From: Beijerinckia sp. L45
Lineage (GTDB): Bacteria > Pseudomonadota > Alphaproteobacteria > Rhizobiales > Beijerinckiaceae
Assembly: GCF_009765775.1 (NCBI RefSeq)
Contig: NZ_LMUU01000052.1
Coordinates: forward strand, 1-40,919
Length of the DNA: 40,919 nucleotides
Reading direction: 5' to 3'
The notes beneath the pieces were generated by a model, which saw nothing but the letters and a program-made list of their open reading frames with translations, was not told the DNA's origin and ran no database searches. Numbering within the stretch: the stretch's first letter is position 1; each line of letters starts with the position of its first letter. Below are positions 1 to 7,079 of the stretch, piece after piece. The position numbers and the translations under genes were made by a program.

Positions 1-1
1 C

Positions 2-1189
2 GACCGGGCCGAGCTCGACCCCTGGTACGCCAAGGCCGAGGACAAGATGGGCGTCACCCGGACCAACGGCATTCCCGGCCTGCCCGGCAACAACAACTTC
101 AAGGTGCTGGAGGCCGGGGCCCGCAAGATCGGCTACAAGGACGTTTCGACCGGCCGCATGGCGATCAACAGCGAGCCGCGCGACGATCGCGGCTCCTGCC
201 AGCAGATCGGCTTCTGCTTCCAGGGCTGCAAGTCCTCCGCCAAATGGTCGACGCTCTACACCGAGATCCCGAAGGGCGAAGCGACCGGCAATCTGGAGGT
301 CCGCCCCAACAGCATGGTGGTCAAGATCGAGCATGACGCCGCGGGCAAGGTCACCGGCGTCGTCTATGCCGACGACAAAGGCGCCCAGCACCGCCAGAAG
401 GCCCGCGTCGTCGCCGTCGCCGGCAATTCGCTGGAAAGCCCGCGGCTGCTGCTCAACAGCGCCTCCTCCCTGTTCCCTGACGGCCTCGCCAATTCTTCGG
501 GCCAGGTCGGCCGCAACTACATGCGGCATATGACGGGTAGCGTTTACGGCGTGTTCGAAAACCCGGTCCACATGTACCGCGGCACGACGATGGCCGGCAT
601 CATCCGCGACGAAGCGCGCCACGATCCCTCGCGCGGCTTCTTCGGCGGCTACGAGATGGAGACGATCTCGCTCGGCATCCCGTTCATGGCCGCCTTCCTC
701 AATCCCGGCGCCTGGGGCCGCAGTTTTACCGCGGCGATGGAATCCTATTCGCGGATGGCCGGGATGTGGTTGATCGGCGAGGACATGCCGCAGGATTCCA
801 ACCGGGTAACGCTCGATGCCGTGGTCAAGGACAAGCTCGGCCTGCCCGTCGCCAGCGTGCATTACGACGATCATCCCAACGACGTCGCGATGCGCGACCA
901 TGCGTTCAGGCAGGGTGCGGCGATCTACAATGCCATCGGCGCGACGCAGACCTATCCGACCCCGCCCTATCCCAGCACCCACAACATGGGCACCAACCGG
1001 ATGAGCGAAAAACCACGCGACGGCGTGGTCAACAAGTTCGGCCAGACCCACGATGTGAAAAACCTGTTCGTCTCCGACGGCAGCCAGTTCACCAGCAGCG
1101 CCGCCTGCAACCCGACCCTGACGATCGTGTCGCTGGCGATCCGTCAGGCCGACCATATCGCCGGCGCGCTGCAGCGCCGCGACATCTGA
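2..1189 (+). CDS. GMC-family FAD oxidoreductase, 5' truncated by the window edge
   Basis: The reading frame is open from the window edge, so the FAD-binding N-terminus lies outside. What remains is the substrate domain and the GMC C-terminal domain. The family signature is a THNMGTNRMS stretch (His codon at 980-982) and, near the end, SSAACNPTLT (Asn codon at 1109-1111); these are the His/Asn pair that acts as catalytic base in GMC enzymes. It most resembles membrane-associated gluconate 2-dehydrogenase-type FAD subunits, which oxidise sugars or sugar acids and pass electrons to a cytochrome c subunit. That substrate assignment is inference. No cytochrome subunit follows; the next gene, 12 bp downstream on the same strand, is a small secreted protein. 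A partner subunit could lie upstream, outside the window. Confidence 0.85.
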   Translation, partial: DRAELDPWYAKAEDKMGVTRTNGIPGLPGNNNFKVLEAGARKIGYKDVSTGRMAINSEPRDDRGSCQQIGFCFQGCKSSAKWSTLYTEIPKGEATGNLEVRPNSMVVKIEHDAAGKVTGVVYADDKGAQHRQKARVVAVAGNSLESPRLLLNSASSLFPDGLANSSGQVGRNYMRHMTGSVYGVFENPVHMYRGTTMAGIIRDEARHDPSRGFFGGYEMETISLGIPFMAAFLNPGAWGRSFTAAMESYSRMAGMWLIGEDMPQDSNRVTLDAVVKDKLGLPVASVHYDDHPNDVAMRDHAFRQGAAIYNAIGATQTYPTPPYPSTHNMGTNRMSEKPRDGVVNKFGQTHDVKNLFVSDGSQFTSSAACNPTLTIVSLAIRQADHIAGALQRRDI

Positions 1190-1201
1190 CGGGAAAAAGA
1201 G

Positions 1202-1519
1202 ATGCCATTGCGAAGCGTCTGCACTGCTCTGATCCTGGGTGCCGCATTGACCCTGCCGCTCGCATCGAGCCGGGCGGAAACGGGGAGCGTGGCCTATCCG
1301 AACAATCCGAGCGCCACCCCCGCGGCGAATGACGGCGGCAAGTCGATCGGCACGGATCCGTCCTGTGCCGACGCGCCATGCCCGGCGAAGCCCGCAGCCT
1401 CCGGCGGCGCCGGCAGCGCAACGCGGTCGGATCAGGCGGCCGGTATCAAGACACCGGCAAGCGCCTATCCCGGAAGTCCCGTCAAGACGCCGGCAGCGGA
1501 CGGCAAAGCGCCGCCCTGA
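1202..1519 (+). CDS. small secreted hypothetical protein
   Basis: A 105-residue protein starting with ATG, with GGGAAAAAGA just upstream as a weak ribosome-binding site. Residues 1-25 form a Sec-type signal peptide (MPLRS, then a hydrophobic LILGAALTLPLAS stretch, cleavage near SRAE). The mature part is low-complexity, rich in Ala, Pro, Gly and Ser, with two cysteines close together (SCADAPCP) that could form a disulphide. I recognise no family. It sits 12 bp after the GMC oxidoreductase and is probably co-transcribed, so a periplasmic accessory role is possible, but nothing in the sequence shows it. Confidence 0.6.
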   Translation: MPLRSVCTALILGAALTLPLASSRAETGSVAYPNNPSATPAANDGGKSIGTDPSCADAPCPAKPAASGGAGSATRSDQAAGIKTPASAYPGSPVKTPAADGKAPP

Positions 1520-1531
1520 TTTCGGTGCCGT

Positions 1532-1834
1532 CTACTCCGCGGCGATTAGCACCGGCGTCGAGGTCTTCATCTCGGCGCTTTGGGCTGCATAGAGAAGACA
1601 GGAGCAGCGCAGCAACGACGCCAGGTTGCGGACGCTACCGTGACGGTCGAGCACCTCGTCATGCAACGTGTTGACGAACTGTCCGACACTGGTTCCTTCG
1701 CGGGCAGCGATGTCCTCGAGCGTGCTCCAGAACGTGTTTTCAAGGCGGATCGACGTAGAATGGCCGTGAATCCGGATCGAGCGCGTCTGCGATCCATAGT
1801 TGCTCTGGGGCTGATGCGCGAACATCCTGCACAT
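1532..1834 (-). CDS. ribbon-helix-helix domain protein (RHH_4 type)
   Basis: A 100-residue protein starting MCRMFAHQPQ. The core TRSIRIHGHSTSIRLE (beta strand) followed by FWSTLEDIAAREGTSVGQFVNTLHDEV (two helices) is the ribbon-helix-helix fold of the RHH_4 family, common in alphaproteobacteria and presumed DNA-binding. The C-terminal SLLRCSCLLY segment is also typical of that family. I chose the ATG at 1834 because GGGAGA lies about seven bases upstream; a TTG five codons earlier would place that site inside the gene. It converges with the small secreted protein gene, ending 12 bp from it. The target is unknown; no toxin partner is adjacent on its own strand. Confidence 0.7.
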   Translation of the reverse strand: MCRMFAHQPQSNYGSQTRSIRIHGHSTSIRLENTFWSTLEDIAAREGTSVGQFVNTLHDEVLDRHGSVRNLASLLRCSCLLYAAQSAEMKTSTPVLIAAE

Positions 1835-2000
1835 GGTGTCGTCTCCCAAATGATCGTGTTCTTTGGAGCTATTCTATAGGGGATGTGAAAGCCCAGCAAT
1901 CGTGACGCCTCGGGTGCCTTCCAGTACAAGAGTGCACACGGCTCTCAAGATCGTCCGCGAAATCCAAACGCCATAGAATTCGGTCGAGGACTGCTCCGCA

Positions 2001-2291
2001 ATGAGCGCTGATAGCCCGCCGCCAGGCTTCGATTGGGACCCTGTGAAATATCATTCAAACATCGTCGATCATGAAGGCGTCACGTTTGATGATGGTGCGC
2101 TGGCCTTCGAAAACGATCACTATTTCGACTATTCTGCTGAGTAGCGACATGGCGAGTATCGAGAGAATATCGTCGCCCTCGTGACGGGGCGCTTCCTGTT
2201 TGTCACCTGGACCGACCGTGATAGCTTGATCCGGATCATTTCGGCTCGAAAGGCCGTCAAGAAAGAAGTCGATGCCTATTTCGCGCGATAG
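2001..2291 (+). pseudogene. brnT: BrnT-family toxin with in-frame TAG
   Basis: Read through from the ATG at 2001, the frame encodes 96 residues with the BrnT layout: FDWDPVKYHSNIVDHEGVTFDD at the N-terminus, and RIISARKAVKKEVDAYF at the C-terminus, which is the conserved RIISAR tail of this ribonuclease family. Codon 48 (2142-2144) is TAG, lying between YSAE and RHGEYRENI, where intact homologues continue without a gap. Both halves are in the same frame, so this is a single nonsense change rather than a frameshift. The toxin is probably dead, unless the stop is read through or is a sequencing error. Its last 20 bases overlap the next gene, the arrangement expected of a toxin-antitoxin operon. 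Confidence 0.75.
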
Positions 2292-2691
2292 ACTTGCCCA
2301 AATTCGGAAGGGCCTTGTCGGTCACAAGGGATCGATGTCGGCTGCCGACTGGAAACGCTTTGACGCAATCACGCCGGAGCAGGCTCATCAGAACGCTCTC
2401 GATGATCCAGACGCGCAGCCTTTAATAAAAGAAAAGCTTCATCGTGCTCGCATGAACCGCCGCGAGCGCCTCGGCATCCCGCTCGATGCTCCGGATTTCG
2501 ACATCAGGACGCTCATGAAGCCGCCCTACGATCTGTCGATAGAAGAAGCGATGAGGGTGGGGCTGAACCCGGACTTCGACATCAAAAACCTCCCCGGTAA
2601 GGGTCGAGCTGCTAAGCGGCCGGAGTATGTCGAGTCCGCAGCTCCGGCCATTGCCGACACGAAGCCAAGCAATGTTGAGGACAAAAGCTGA
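2272..2691 (+). CDS. probable divergent BrnA-like antitoxin
   Basis: A 139-residue hydrophilic protein whose start overlaps the last 20 bases of the brnT frame, exactly where BrnA antitoxins lie. The stretch RFDAITPEQAHQNALDDPDAQPL resembles the BrnA N-terminal region (a D-x-[ML]-T-[DP]-E-x motif followed by DPDAxP). The usual C-terminal ribbon-helix-helix segment is not evident. Instead the protein continues with LGIPLDAPDFDIRTLMKPPYDLSIEEA and a basic tail. It may therefore neutralise the toxin without the standard DNA-binding module, or be an unrelated small protein retained beside a broken toxin. The gene assignment rests mainly on position plus the short N-terminal similarity. Confidence 0.45.
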   Translation: MPISRDRLAQIRKGLVGHKGSMSAADWKRFDAITPEQAHQNALDDPDAQPLIKEKLHRARMNRRERLGIPLDAPDFDIRTLMKPPYDLSIEEAMRVGLNPDFDIKNLPGKGRAAKRPEYVESAAPAIADTKPSNVEDKS

Positions 2692-2770
2692 CTTCGATCG
2701 CCGATTTGGACGCGACGAGCCATCAAGCTGGAGCGCGCCGACCTTAAGTCTTCACTCGCCGGCACCCTGT

Positions 2771-2812
2771 CGTCCCACACACCGCGAGGCGGCTTGCGGT
2801 GTGCGCGACGGG
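2771..2812 (+). terminator. GC-rich hairpin between the brn pair and proA
   Basis: CACACCGC (2778-2785) pairs with GCGGTGTG (2796-2803), extended outward by imperfect pairing of CGTCCC with GCGACGGG. No U-tract follows on either strand, so it is either a weak or Rho-assisted terminator for the toxin-antitoxin operon or a palindromic repeat unit. Confidence 0.35.
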
Positions 2813-2855
2813 ACGCGATAAGTCTCCAAAGCTCGTGTGAGAATAACCGTACGCC

Positions 2856-4142
2856 ATGCAACAGCTGAAACGTGTCGACACCGCCGAGACCGATATCGCC
2901 ACGCTGATGGCCGATCTCGGCCGTCACGCCCGCGCCGCCGGTCGGGCGCTGGCGCTGTCTTCGGATGCCGACCGCTCCAAGGCCTTGCGCGTCGCCGCCG
3001 CGACGATCCGGGACCAGACCTCCGCGATCCTCGCCGCCAACGCGCGTGACGTGGCCGACGCTCGCGAGCGCGGCACAGCGGCCGCTTTCATGGACCGCCT
3101 GCTGCTCGACGCGCGCCGCGTCGCCGGGATCGCGGATGGGCTCGACGCCATTGCCGCGCTGCCGGACCCGATCGGACGCGTCATGGCCTCGTTCGAGCGG
3201 CCCAACGGCCTGCAGATCGAGCGGGTGTCCGTGCCGCTCGGCGTCATCGGCATCATCTACGAGAGCCGCCCTGGCGTCACCGCCGATGCTGGCGCGCTGT
3301 GCCTCAAGAGCGGCAACGCGGCGATCCTGCGCGGCGGCTCGGAGAGCTTTCATTCCTCCGGCGTTATTCACGCTTGCCTCGTCGCCGGCCTGCGCGCTGC
3401 GAACCTGCCCGAGGCCGCGATCACTTTGGTGCCGGTGCGCGACCGCGCGGCGGTGGGTGCGATGCTATCCGGCCTCGACGGCTGCATCGACGTCATCGTG
3501 CCGCGCGGCGGCAGCAACCTCGTCGCCCGCGTCCAGGCCGAGGCCCGCGTCCCCGTCTTCGCCCATCTCGACGGCAACGTGCATATTTTCATCGACGAGG
3601 CGGCCGATCGCGCCAAAGCGCTGGCGATCGTGCGCAACGCCAAGCTGCGGCGCACCGGCGTCTGCGGCGCCGTGGAGACGCTGTTGCTCGACAAGACCTC
3701 GCCGCTGCAGCACGAGCTCGTGAAAATGCTGCTCGACGCCGGCTGCGCCGTGCGCGGCGATGCCGCGGTTCAGGCCCTCGACCCGCGCGTGACGCCGGCG
3801 AGTGAAGCGGATTGGGGTACGGAGTTTTTGGACGCGATCATCAGCATCGGCGTGGTCGAAAACCTCGACGCGGCGATCGCCCACATCGAGCGCTACGGCT
3901 CGCACCACACCGACGGCATCATCACCGAAGACCAAGCCGCCGCCGACCGATTTTTGCGCGAGGTGGATTCCGCCATCGTCGTCCACAATGCCTCGACCCA
4001 GTTCGCCGACGGCGGCGAATTCGGCTTCGGCGGCGAGATCGGCATTGCTACAGGACGGCTGCATGCCCGCGGCCCGGTCGGGGTCGAGCAGCTCACCACC
4101 TTCAAGTACCGGATCCACGGCAGCGGACAGACGCGTCCGTGA
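2856..4142 (+). CDS. proA: glutamate-5-semialdehyde dehydrogenase (gamma-glutamyl phosphate reductase)
   Basis: Second enzyme of proline biosynthesis: NADPH-dependent reduction of gamma-glutamyl phosphate to glutamate-5-semialdehyde in the cytosol. The 428 residues match the family's full length. Visible signatures are the NAD(P) region [27 protein letters not shown], the catalytic cysteine in [13 protein letters not shown] (Cys270), and the C-terminal [30 protein letters not shown] block. The ATG at 2856 gives the usual N-terminus. The stop overlaps the GTG start of nadD, so the two are translationally coupled. In most Hyphomicrobiales obg and proB lie directly upstream; here a toxin-antitoxin pair does, so proB must be elsewhere. 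Confidence 0.97.
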   Translation: MQQLKRVDTAETDIATLMADLGRHARAAGRALALSSDADRSKALRVAAATIRDQTSAILAANARDVADARERGTAAAFMDRLLLDARRVAGIADGLDAIAALPDPIGRVMASFERPNGLQIERVSVPLGVIGIIYESRPGVTADAGALCLKSGNAAILRGGSESFHSSGVIHACLVAGLRAANLPEAAITLVPVRDRAAVGAMLSGLDGCIDVIVPRGGSNLVARVQAEARVPVFAHLDGNVHIFIDEAADRAKALAIVRNAKLRRTGVCGAVETLLLDKTSPLQHELVKMLLDAGCAVRGDAAVQALDPRVTPASEADWGTEFLDAIISIGVVENLDAAIAHIERYGSHHTDGIITEDQAAADRFLREVDSAIVVHNASTQFADGGEFGFGGEIGIATGRLHARGPVGVEQLTTFKYRIHGSGQTRP

Positions 4143-4744
4143 TATCCCCCGCTTTCGCCGGCCTGCCGCCGCATGCGCGGGGCCTGCGCATCGGGCTGTT
4201 CGGCGGAAGCTTCAATCCGCCCCATGACGGGCATCGCGCCGCCAGTCTCCTCGCCCTACAACGCCTGCAGCTCGACAAGGTGTGGTGGCTGATCAGTCCC
4301 GGCAATCCTCTGAAGGACAACGGCAGCCTGCCGTCGGTCGCCGACCGCATGGTCGCGGCGCAGAAGGTGGCGGCGCATCCACGCATCATCGTCACCGGCT
4401 TCGAGGCGACGCTCGGCTCGCCCTACACCTGCGACACCGTCGCGGTGCTGAAGGCCCGCTGTCCCAGCGTCGCATTCGTATGGCTGATGGGGGCGGATTC
4501 GCTGGCCGGCTTCCACCAATGGAAGAACTGGCGCGAGATCGCCGACACCTTTCCCATGGGAATCATCGACCGGCCCGGCTCGACGCTGCGCGCCATCCAG
4601 ACGCGCGCCGCGGCGTCGCTGCGCGGCTATCGACTCGCCGAGGGCGACGGGCGGCTGCTCGCCACCACGCCACCGCCGGCCTTCATTTTTTTGCACGGCA
4701 AGCGTTCGCCGCTGTCATCCACCGCGTTGCGGGCGAAACCCTAA
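4139..4744 (+). CDS. nadD: nicotinate-nucleotide adenylyltransferase
   Basis: Transfers AMP from ATP to nicotinate mononucleotide, making deamido-NAD in NAD synthesis. The protein is 201 residues if started at the GTG overlapping the proA stop (GTGA). It has the nucleotidyltransferase motif [14 protein letters not shown] (residues 19-32, with the catalytic HxGH) and the C-terminal SPLSSTALR, the ISSTxxR phosphate-binding motif of the family (residues 190-198). The protein ends three residues after that motif, so it has almost no C-terminal tail. The stop codon overlaps the stop of the convergent glutathione transferase gene by 3-4 bases. The rsfS gene that usually follows nadD is absent. Confidence 0.95.
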   Translation: MISPAFAGLPPHARGLRIGLFGGSFNPPHDGHRAASLLALQRLQLDKVWWLISPGNPLKDNGSLPSVADRMVAAQKVAAHPRIIVTGFEATLGSPYTCDTVAVLKARCPSVAFVWLMGADSLAGFHQWKNWREIADTFPMGIIDRPGSTLRAIQTRAAASLRGYRLAEGDGRLLATTPPPAFIFLHGKRSPLSSTALRAKP

Positions 4745-5364
4745 GCGGGGATCAGCATTCCCGCCTTGACCGCGGGGCGTTCGCCGACCCGGGCGAGCCA
4801 CGCCTGGATGTTGGCTTTGCTCTCAAAATGCAGCGGTTCGGCCATCAGCGTGGAGGCCGCAGCCACCCATGGGTAGCACGCGATGTCGGCGATCGAGTAA
4901 TCATCGCCACCGAGATAAGGACCCTTGGCCAGTTGCCCGTCCATCACGCCCAGCAGGCGGAGCGCCTCCTTGGTGTACCGCTCGATCGCCGCAGGCGTCT
5001 TCTCTTTGGCACGATAGAAGAAACCAAGCTGGCCGAGCATCGGGCCAAGCCCCGCCGTCTGCCAGTTCAGCCATTCCAGCGCCCTGATCCGCCTGACGCC
5101 CGAGGACGCCAGAAACTGGCCGCTCTTGTCGGCGAGGTACGGCAAGATCACGCCGCTCTCGAAGATCGAGAGCGGACCGTCGGGCGTGTCGTGGTCGACG
5201 AGGGCGGGAATCTTGTTGTTGGGCGAGATCGCCAGAAACGCCGGCGCGAACTGCGCATCGGCATAGATGTCGACGGGGTGAACGGTGTAGGGCAGGCCGG
5301 TCTCCTCGAGCATGATGGAGATCTTGCGGCCGTTCGGCGTTTTCCACGTGTAGAGATCGATCAC
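4741..5364 (-). CDS. glutathione S-transferase family protein (YfcG/Nu-class-like)
   Basis: A 207-residue cytosolic thioredoxin-fold enzyme. The N-terminus MIDLYTWKTPNGRKISIMLEE is the signature of the bacterial Nu-class (YfcG, YghU), where Thr9 and Asn11 contact glutathione and the enzyme works as a disulphide-bond reductase rather than a classic transferase. The cis-proline loop is at NNKIPALVDHD, followed by the SIFESGVILPYLADKSG glutathione gamma-glutamyl site. The all-helical C-terminal domain with the conserved GDDYSIADIACYPWV is intact. It converges on nadD with a four-base stop overlap. Its substrate cannot be told from sequence; a role in thiol homeostasis is inferred from the class. 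Confidence 0.9.
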   Translation of the reverse strand: MIDLYTWKTPNGRKISIMLEETGLPYTVHPVDIYADAQFAPAFLAISPNNKIPALVDHDTPDGPLSIFESGVILPYLADKSGQFLASSGVRRIRALEWLNWQTAGLGPMLGQLGFFYRAKEKTPAAIERYTKEALRLLGVMDGQLAKGPYLGGDDYSIADIACYPWVAAASTLMAEPLHFESKANIQAWLARVGERPAVKAGMLIPA

Positions 5365-5452
5365 GAATGCGTCCTCTTTCAGCGAATGAAGCAGGGTCTC
5401 ACCCCTGCGGTGCTGTTATGGAGCCCTTCGCCGGCGACGCAAGGCAGCCCGC

Positions 5453-6712
5453 CTAGGCCAGCAGCATCTGCATGCTGCGCTCGTACTGCTTGGTCAGTTG
5501 ATCCAACAGGTCGCCGAGCGTCTCGCTCAACGTCGCGATGGTCTGCTGTCCTTGCGGGCTCCGCGCCTGCGCCAGCGCCGCCTGGAAGTCTGCCCACAGG
5601 GTTCCGGCGCGTTCGAGGTCGGCGCGGATCGCCGCGGTGCTCAGAGGAACGGCGTTAAGATAGGTCATGCCCTGCACAAACGCGTCGACCGTCGGCGCGA
5701 TACCGACGGACGGCGCGTCGAGCAGCGCCGCGATCAAAGCGAGTTTGGCGGTCTTTTGTGCCAGCATGCGCTGGCGCCCGGACACGTTGATCACCCGCAG
5801 CGTCGAAGCCAGGCCCGCGGCCTCGAGATTGGCGGTGAGCCGCTCCGCATTCTGCAGAAGATCCTCGGCAATCGCGTCGATCGAGAGCAGGCGTTCGAGC
5901 CCGGCAAGCGGCTTCATCGCCGTCTGCAGGGTCGCCCAAGGGTGGGCCACGGAATCGATGAGGTCGCCGAACGTCGCTTTGGAGAGGCTGCGGCGCAGGA
6001 TCGCGATCGTCTCGTCGACGCGCGTGACGGAGTCCGCGAGCAAGCCGCGAGTCGCGTCGGTCTCAAGTCCGGCTGCCTGCACCGCATAAAGTTTGACCAG
6101 ACGTTGCGACAGCATGCGCAGCTGCCCGGCGCGATTGACTCCATCGCTGTAAAGGGCGGAATTGATCACCTGCTGCGCCACCTGGCCGAGCCGCTGCTTG
6201 GTCTGCATCGCCGCGGTGCGCAGCGCGCGATACGCATCGTCCTCGGAAATCTGCCGCGCCCGCATCAAAATGCCCTTGGCACGGTCGACCAGCTTGCGTT
6301 CGTCGAAGCGGGCGTTGATCTCGACGAGTTCGTCGCGCAGCAGCTGCTCGTAGCGGAAGCGCGCCTGGGCGACATGGATCACCGAGCGCAGCCGATGCAG
6401 GCCGTACCCGTTGATCACATAGGCATGGATCCCGGAGCGCGTGGCCCGCTCGATCTTGTCCGCATCGGGATCGCTGGTGAACACCACGACCGGCCTCGGC
6501 GCCGAGGTGTGCAGCGACGCCATGCTGGCAAACAGCGCATCGCCGGGGTGCTTTTCGTAGCAGATGACCACGTCCGGGGCATTGCGGATGACGTCCTGCA
6601 CAAGGGTGCGGCTGTCGGCTTCGCCGACGACATCCACGCCAACCTTGCCGAGATCCGTTCGCAGGCTGGGATCATCGGCGGCGTGGCTGGTGACGACGAA
6701 GGCTGAAATCAT
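5453..6712 (-). CDS. ANTAR antiterminator with degenerate receiver and tandem PilJ-like sensor domains
   Basis: A 419-residue protein in three parts. Residues 1-118 have a receiver-like fold as in NasT, but the phosphoacceptor position after PDVVIC is Tyr52, so phosphorylation looks impossible. Residues 123-185 are an ANTAR RNA-binding domain (LDERK-type FDERKLVDRAKGILM, then EDDAYRALRTAAM). Residues 186-410 contain two PilJ-like helical repeats, each with an R-x-x-x-L-R/R-Q-R-M-L-x-Q core (AGQLRMLSQRL at 195-205; SGRQRMLAQKTAKL at 311-324) of the kind found in nitrate-sensing NarX/PilJ domains. ANTAR proteins bind paired hexaloop hairpins to block terminators. The gene is divergent from a nitrate transporter with such a hairpin in its leader, so it probably senses nitrate/nitrite directly and controls that gene. 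I chose the ATG at 6712 because the receiver fold begins there. Confidence 0.88.
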   Translation of the reverse strand: MISAFVVTSHAADDPSLRTDLGKVGVDVVGEADSRTLVQDVIRNAPDVVICYEKHPGDALFASMASLHTSAPRPVVVFTSDPDADKIERATRSGIHAYVINGYGLHRLRSVIHVAQARFRYEQLLRDELVEINARFDERKLVDRAKGILMRARQISEDDAYRALRTAAMQTKQRLGQVAQQVINSALYSDGVNRAGQLRMLSQRLVKLYAVQAAGLETDATRGLLADSVTRVDETIAILRRSLSKATFGDLIDSVAHPWATLQTAMKPLAGLERLLSIDAIAEDLLQNAERLTANLEAAGLASTLRVINVSGRQRMLAQKTAKLALIAALLDAPSVGIAPTVDAFVQGMTYLNAVPLSTAAIRADLERAGTLWADFQAALAQARSPQGQQTIATLSETLGDLLDQLTKQYERSMQMLLA

Positions 6713-6802
6713 GCGGCAATCATAAGCTGTGTCTGGCGGCCCCGGTGTCGCTGCAAGGACGGAGCCAGCGGCGCGGCGCGCTTCACGCGTTTGCCCGTTG
6801 CT

Positions 6803-6819
6803 TGGCACGGCACATGCTT
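6803..6819 (+). promoter_or_regulatory. sigma-54 promoter of the nitrate transporter gene
   Basis: TGGCACGGCACATGCTT matches the sigma-54 consensus TGGCACN5TTGCW with the invariant GG and GC ten bases apart (6804-6805 and 6816-6817). It predicts a start near 6829 and a leader of about 250 nt before the transporter ATG. Sigma-54 control through NtrC is the usual way nitrogen limitation switches on nitrate assimilation. Confidence 0.75.
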
Positions 6820-6873
6820 GGGCACAACCGGATGCAGTGCCGCGTCCGACTTTCGTTTTGCACGCCAAGTCAT

Positions 6874-6922
6874 GCTCACACGGTCGTGAGCAGCCATGTG
6901 CCTCCCATCCGCAACAGCGGAT
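6874..6922 (+). promoter_or_regulatory. candidate ANTAR-target double hairpin in the transporter leader
   Basis: Hairpin 1 is GCTCAC/GTGAGC (6874-6879 with 6886-6891) closing the hexaloop ACGGTC, with the A at position 1 and G at position 4 that ANTAR proteins require. Hairpin 2 follows after 15 nt: ATCCG/CGGAT (6907-6911 with 6918-6922) around CAACAG, which lacks A1, or closes further to an AACA tetraloop. No classic U-rich terminator is visible downstream in the leader, so the antitermination mechanism is inferred from the hairpin and from the divergent ANTAR gene. Confidence 0.5.
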
Positions 6923-7079
6923 CGTCGCCCGGAGACATCATGTCTGGATCAGCCACGCTCGAAGTCTACGCGCGCACAATTCGCTGCCGGCGCATCACCC
7001 CTGCGATGACCGCTCCGCCCGCCGTCGGTGCCACATGCGCCATCGCCACTGCCACCCGCAATTTCTTGGAGTTATTGTA

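Larger units (their letters stand above)
6713..7079. other. divergent regulatory spacer of the nitrate module
   Basis: This 367-bp spacer holds the sigma-54 promoter and the candidate ANTAR hairpins toward the transporter, and presumably the promoter of the divergent regulator. GACTT...AAGTC (6848-6871 region) could form an additional weak stem. Open frames through it are unsupported by any start site or family similarity. Confidence 0.6.

Noticed and set aside
1869-2054. 61-codon minus-strand frame before brnT
   Set aside because: Overlaps the brnT start and has no family similarity.
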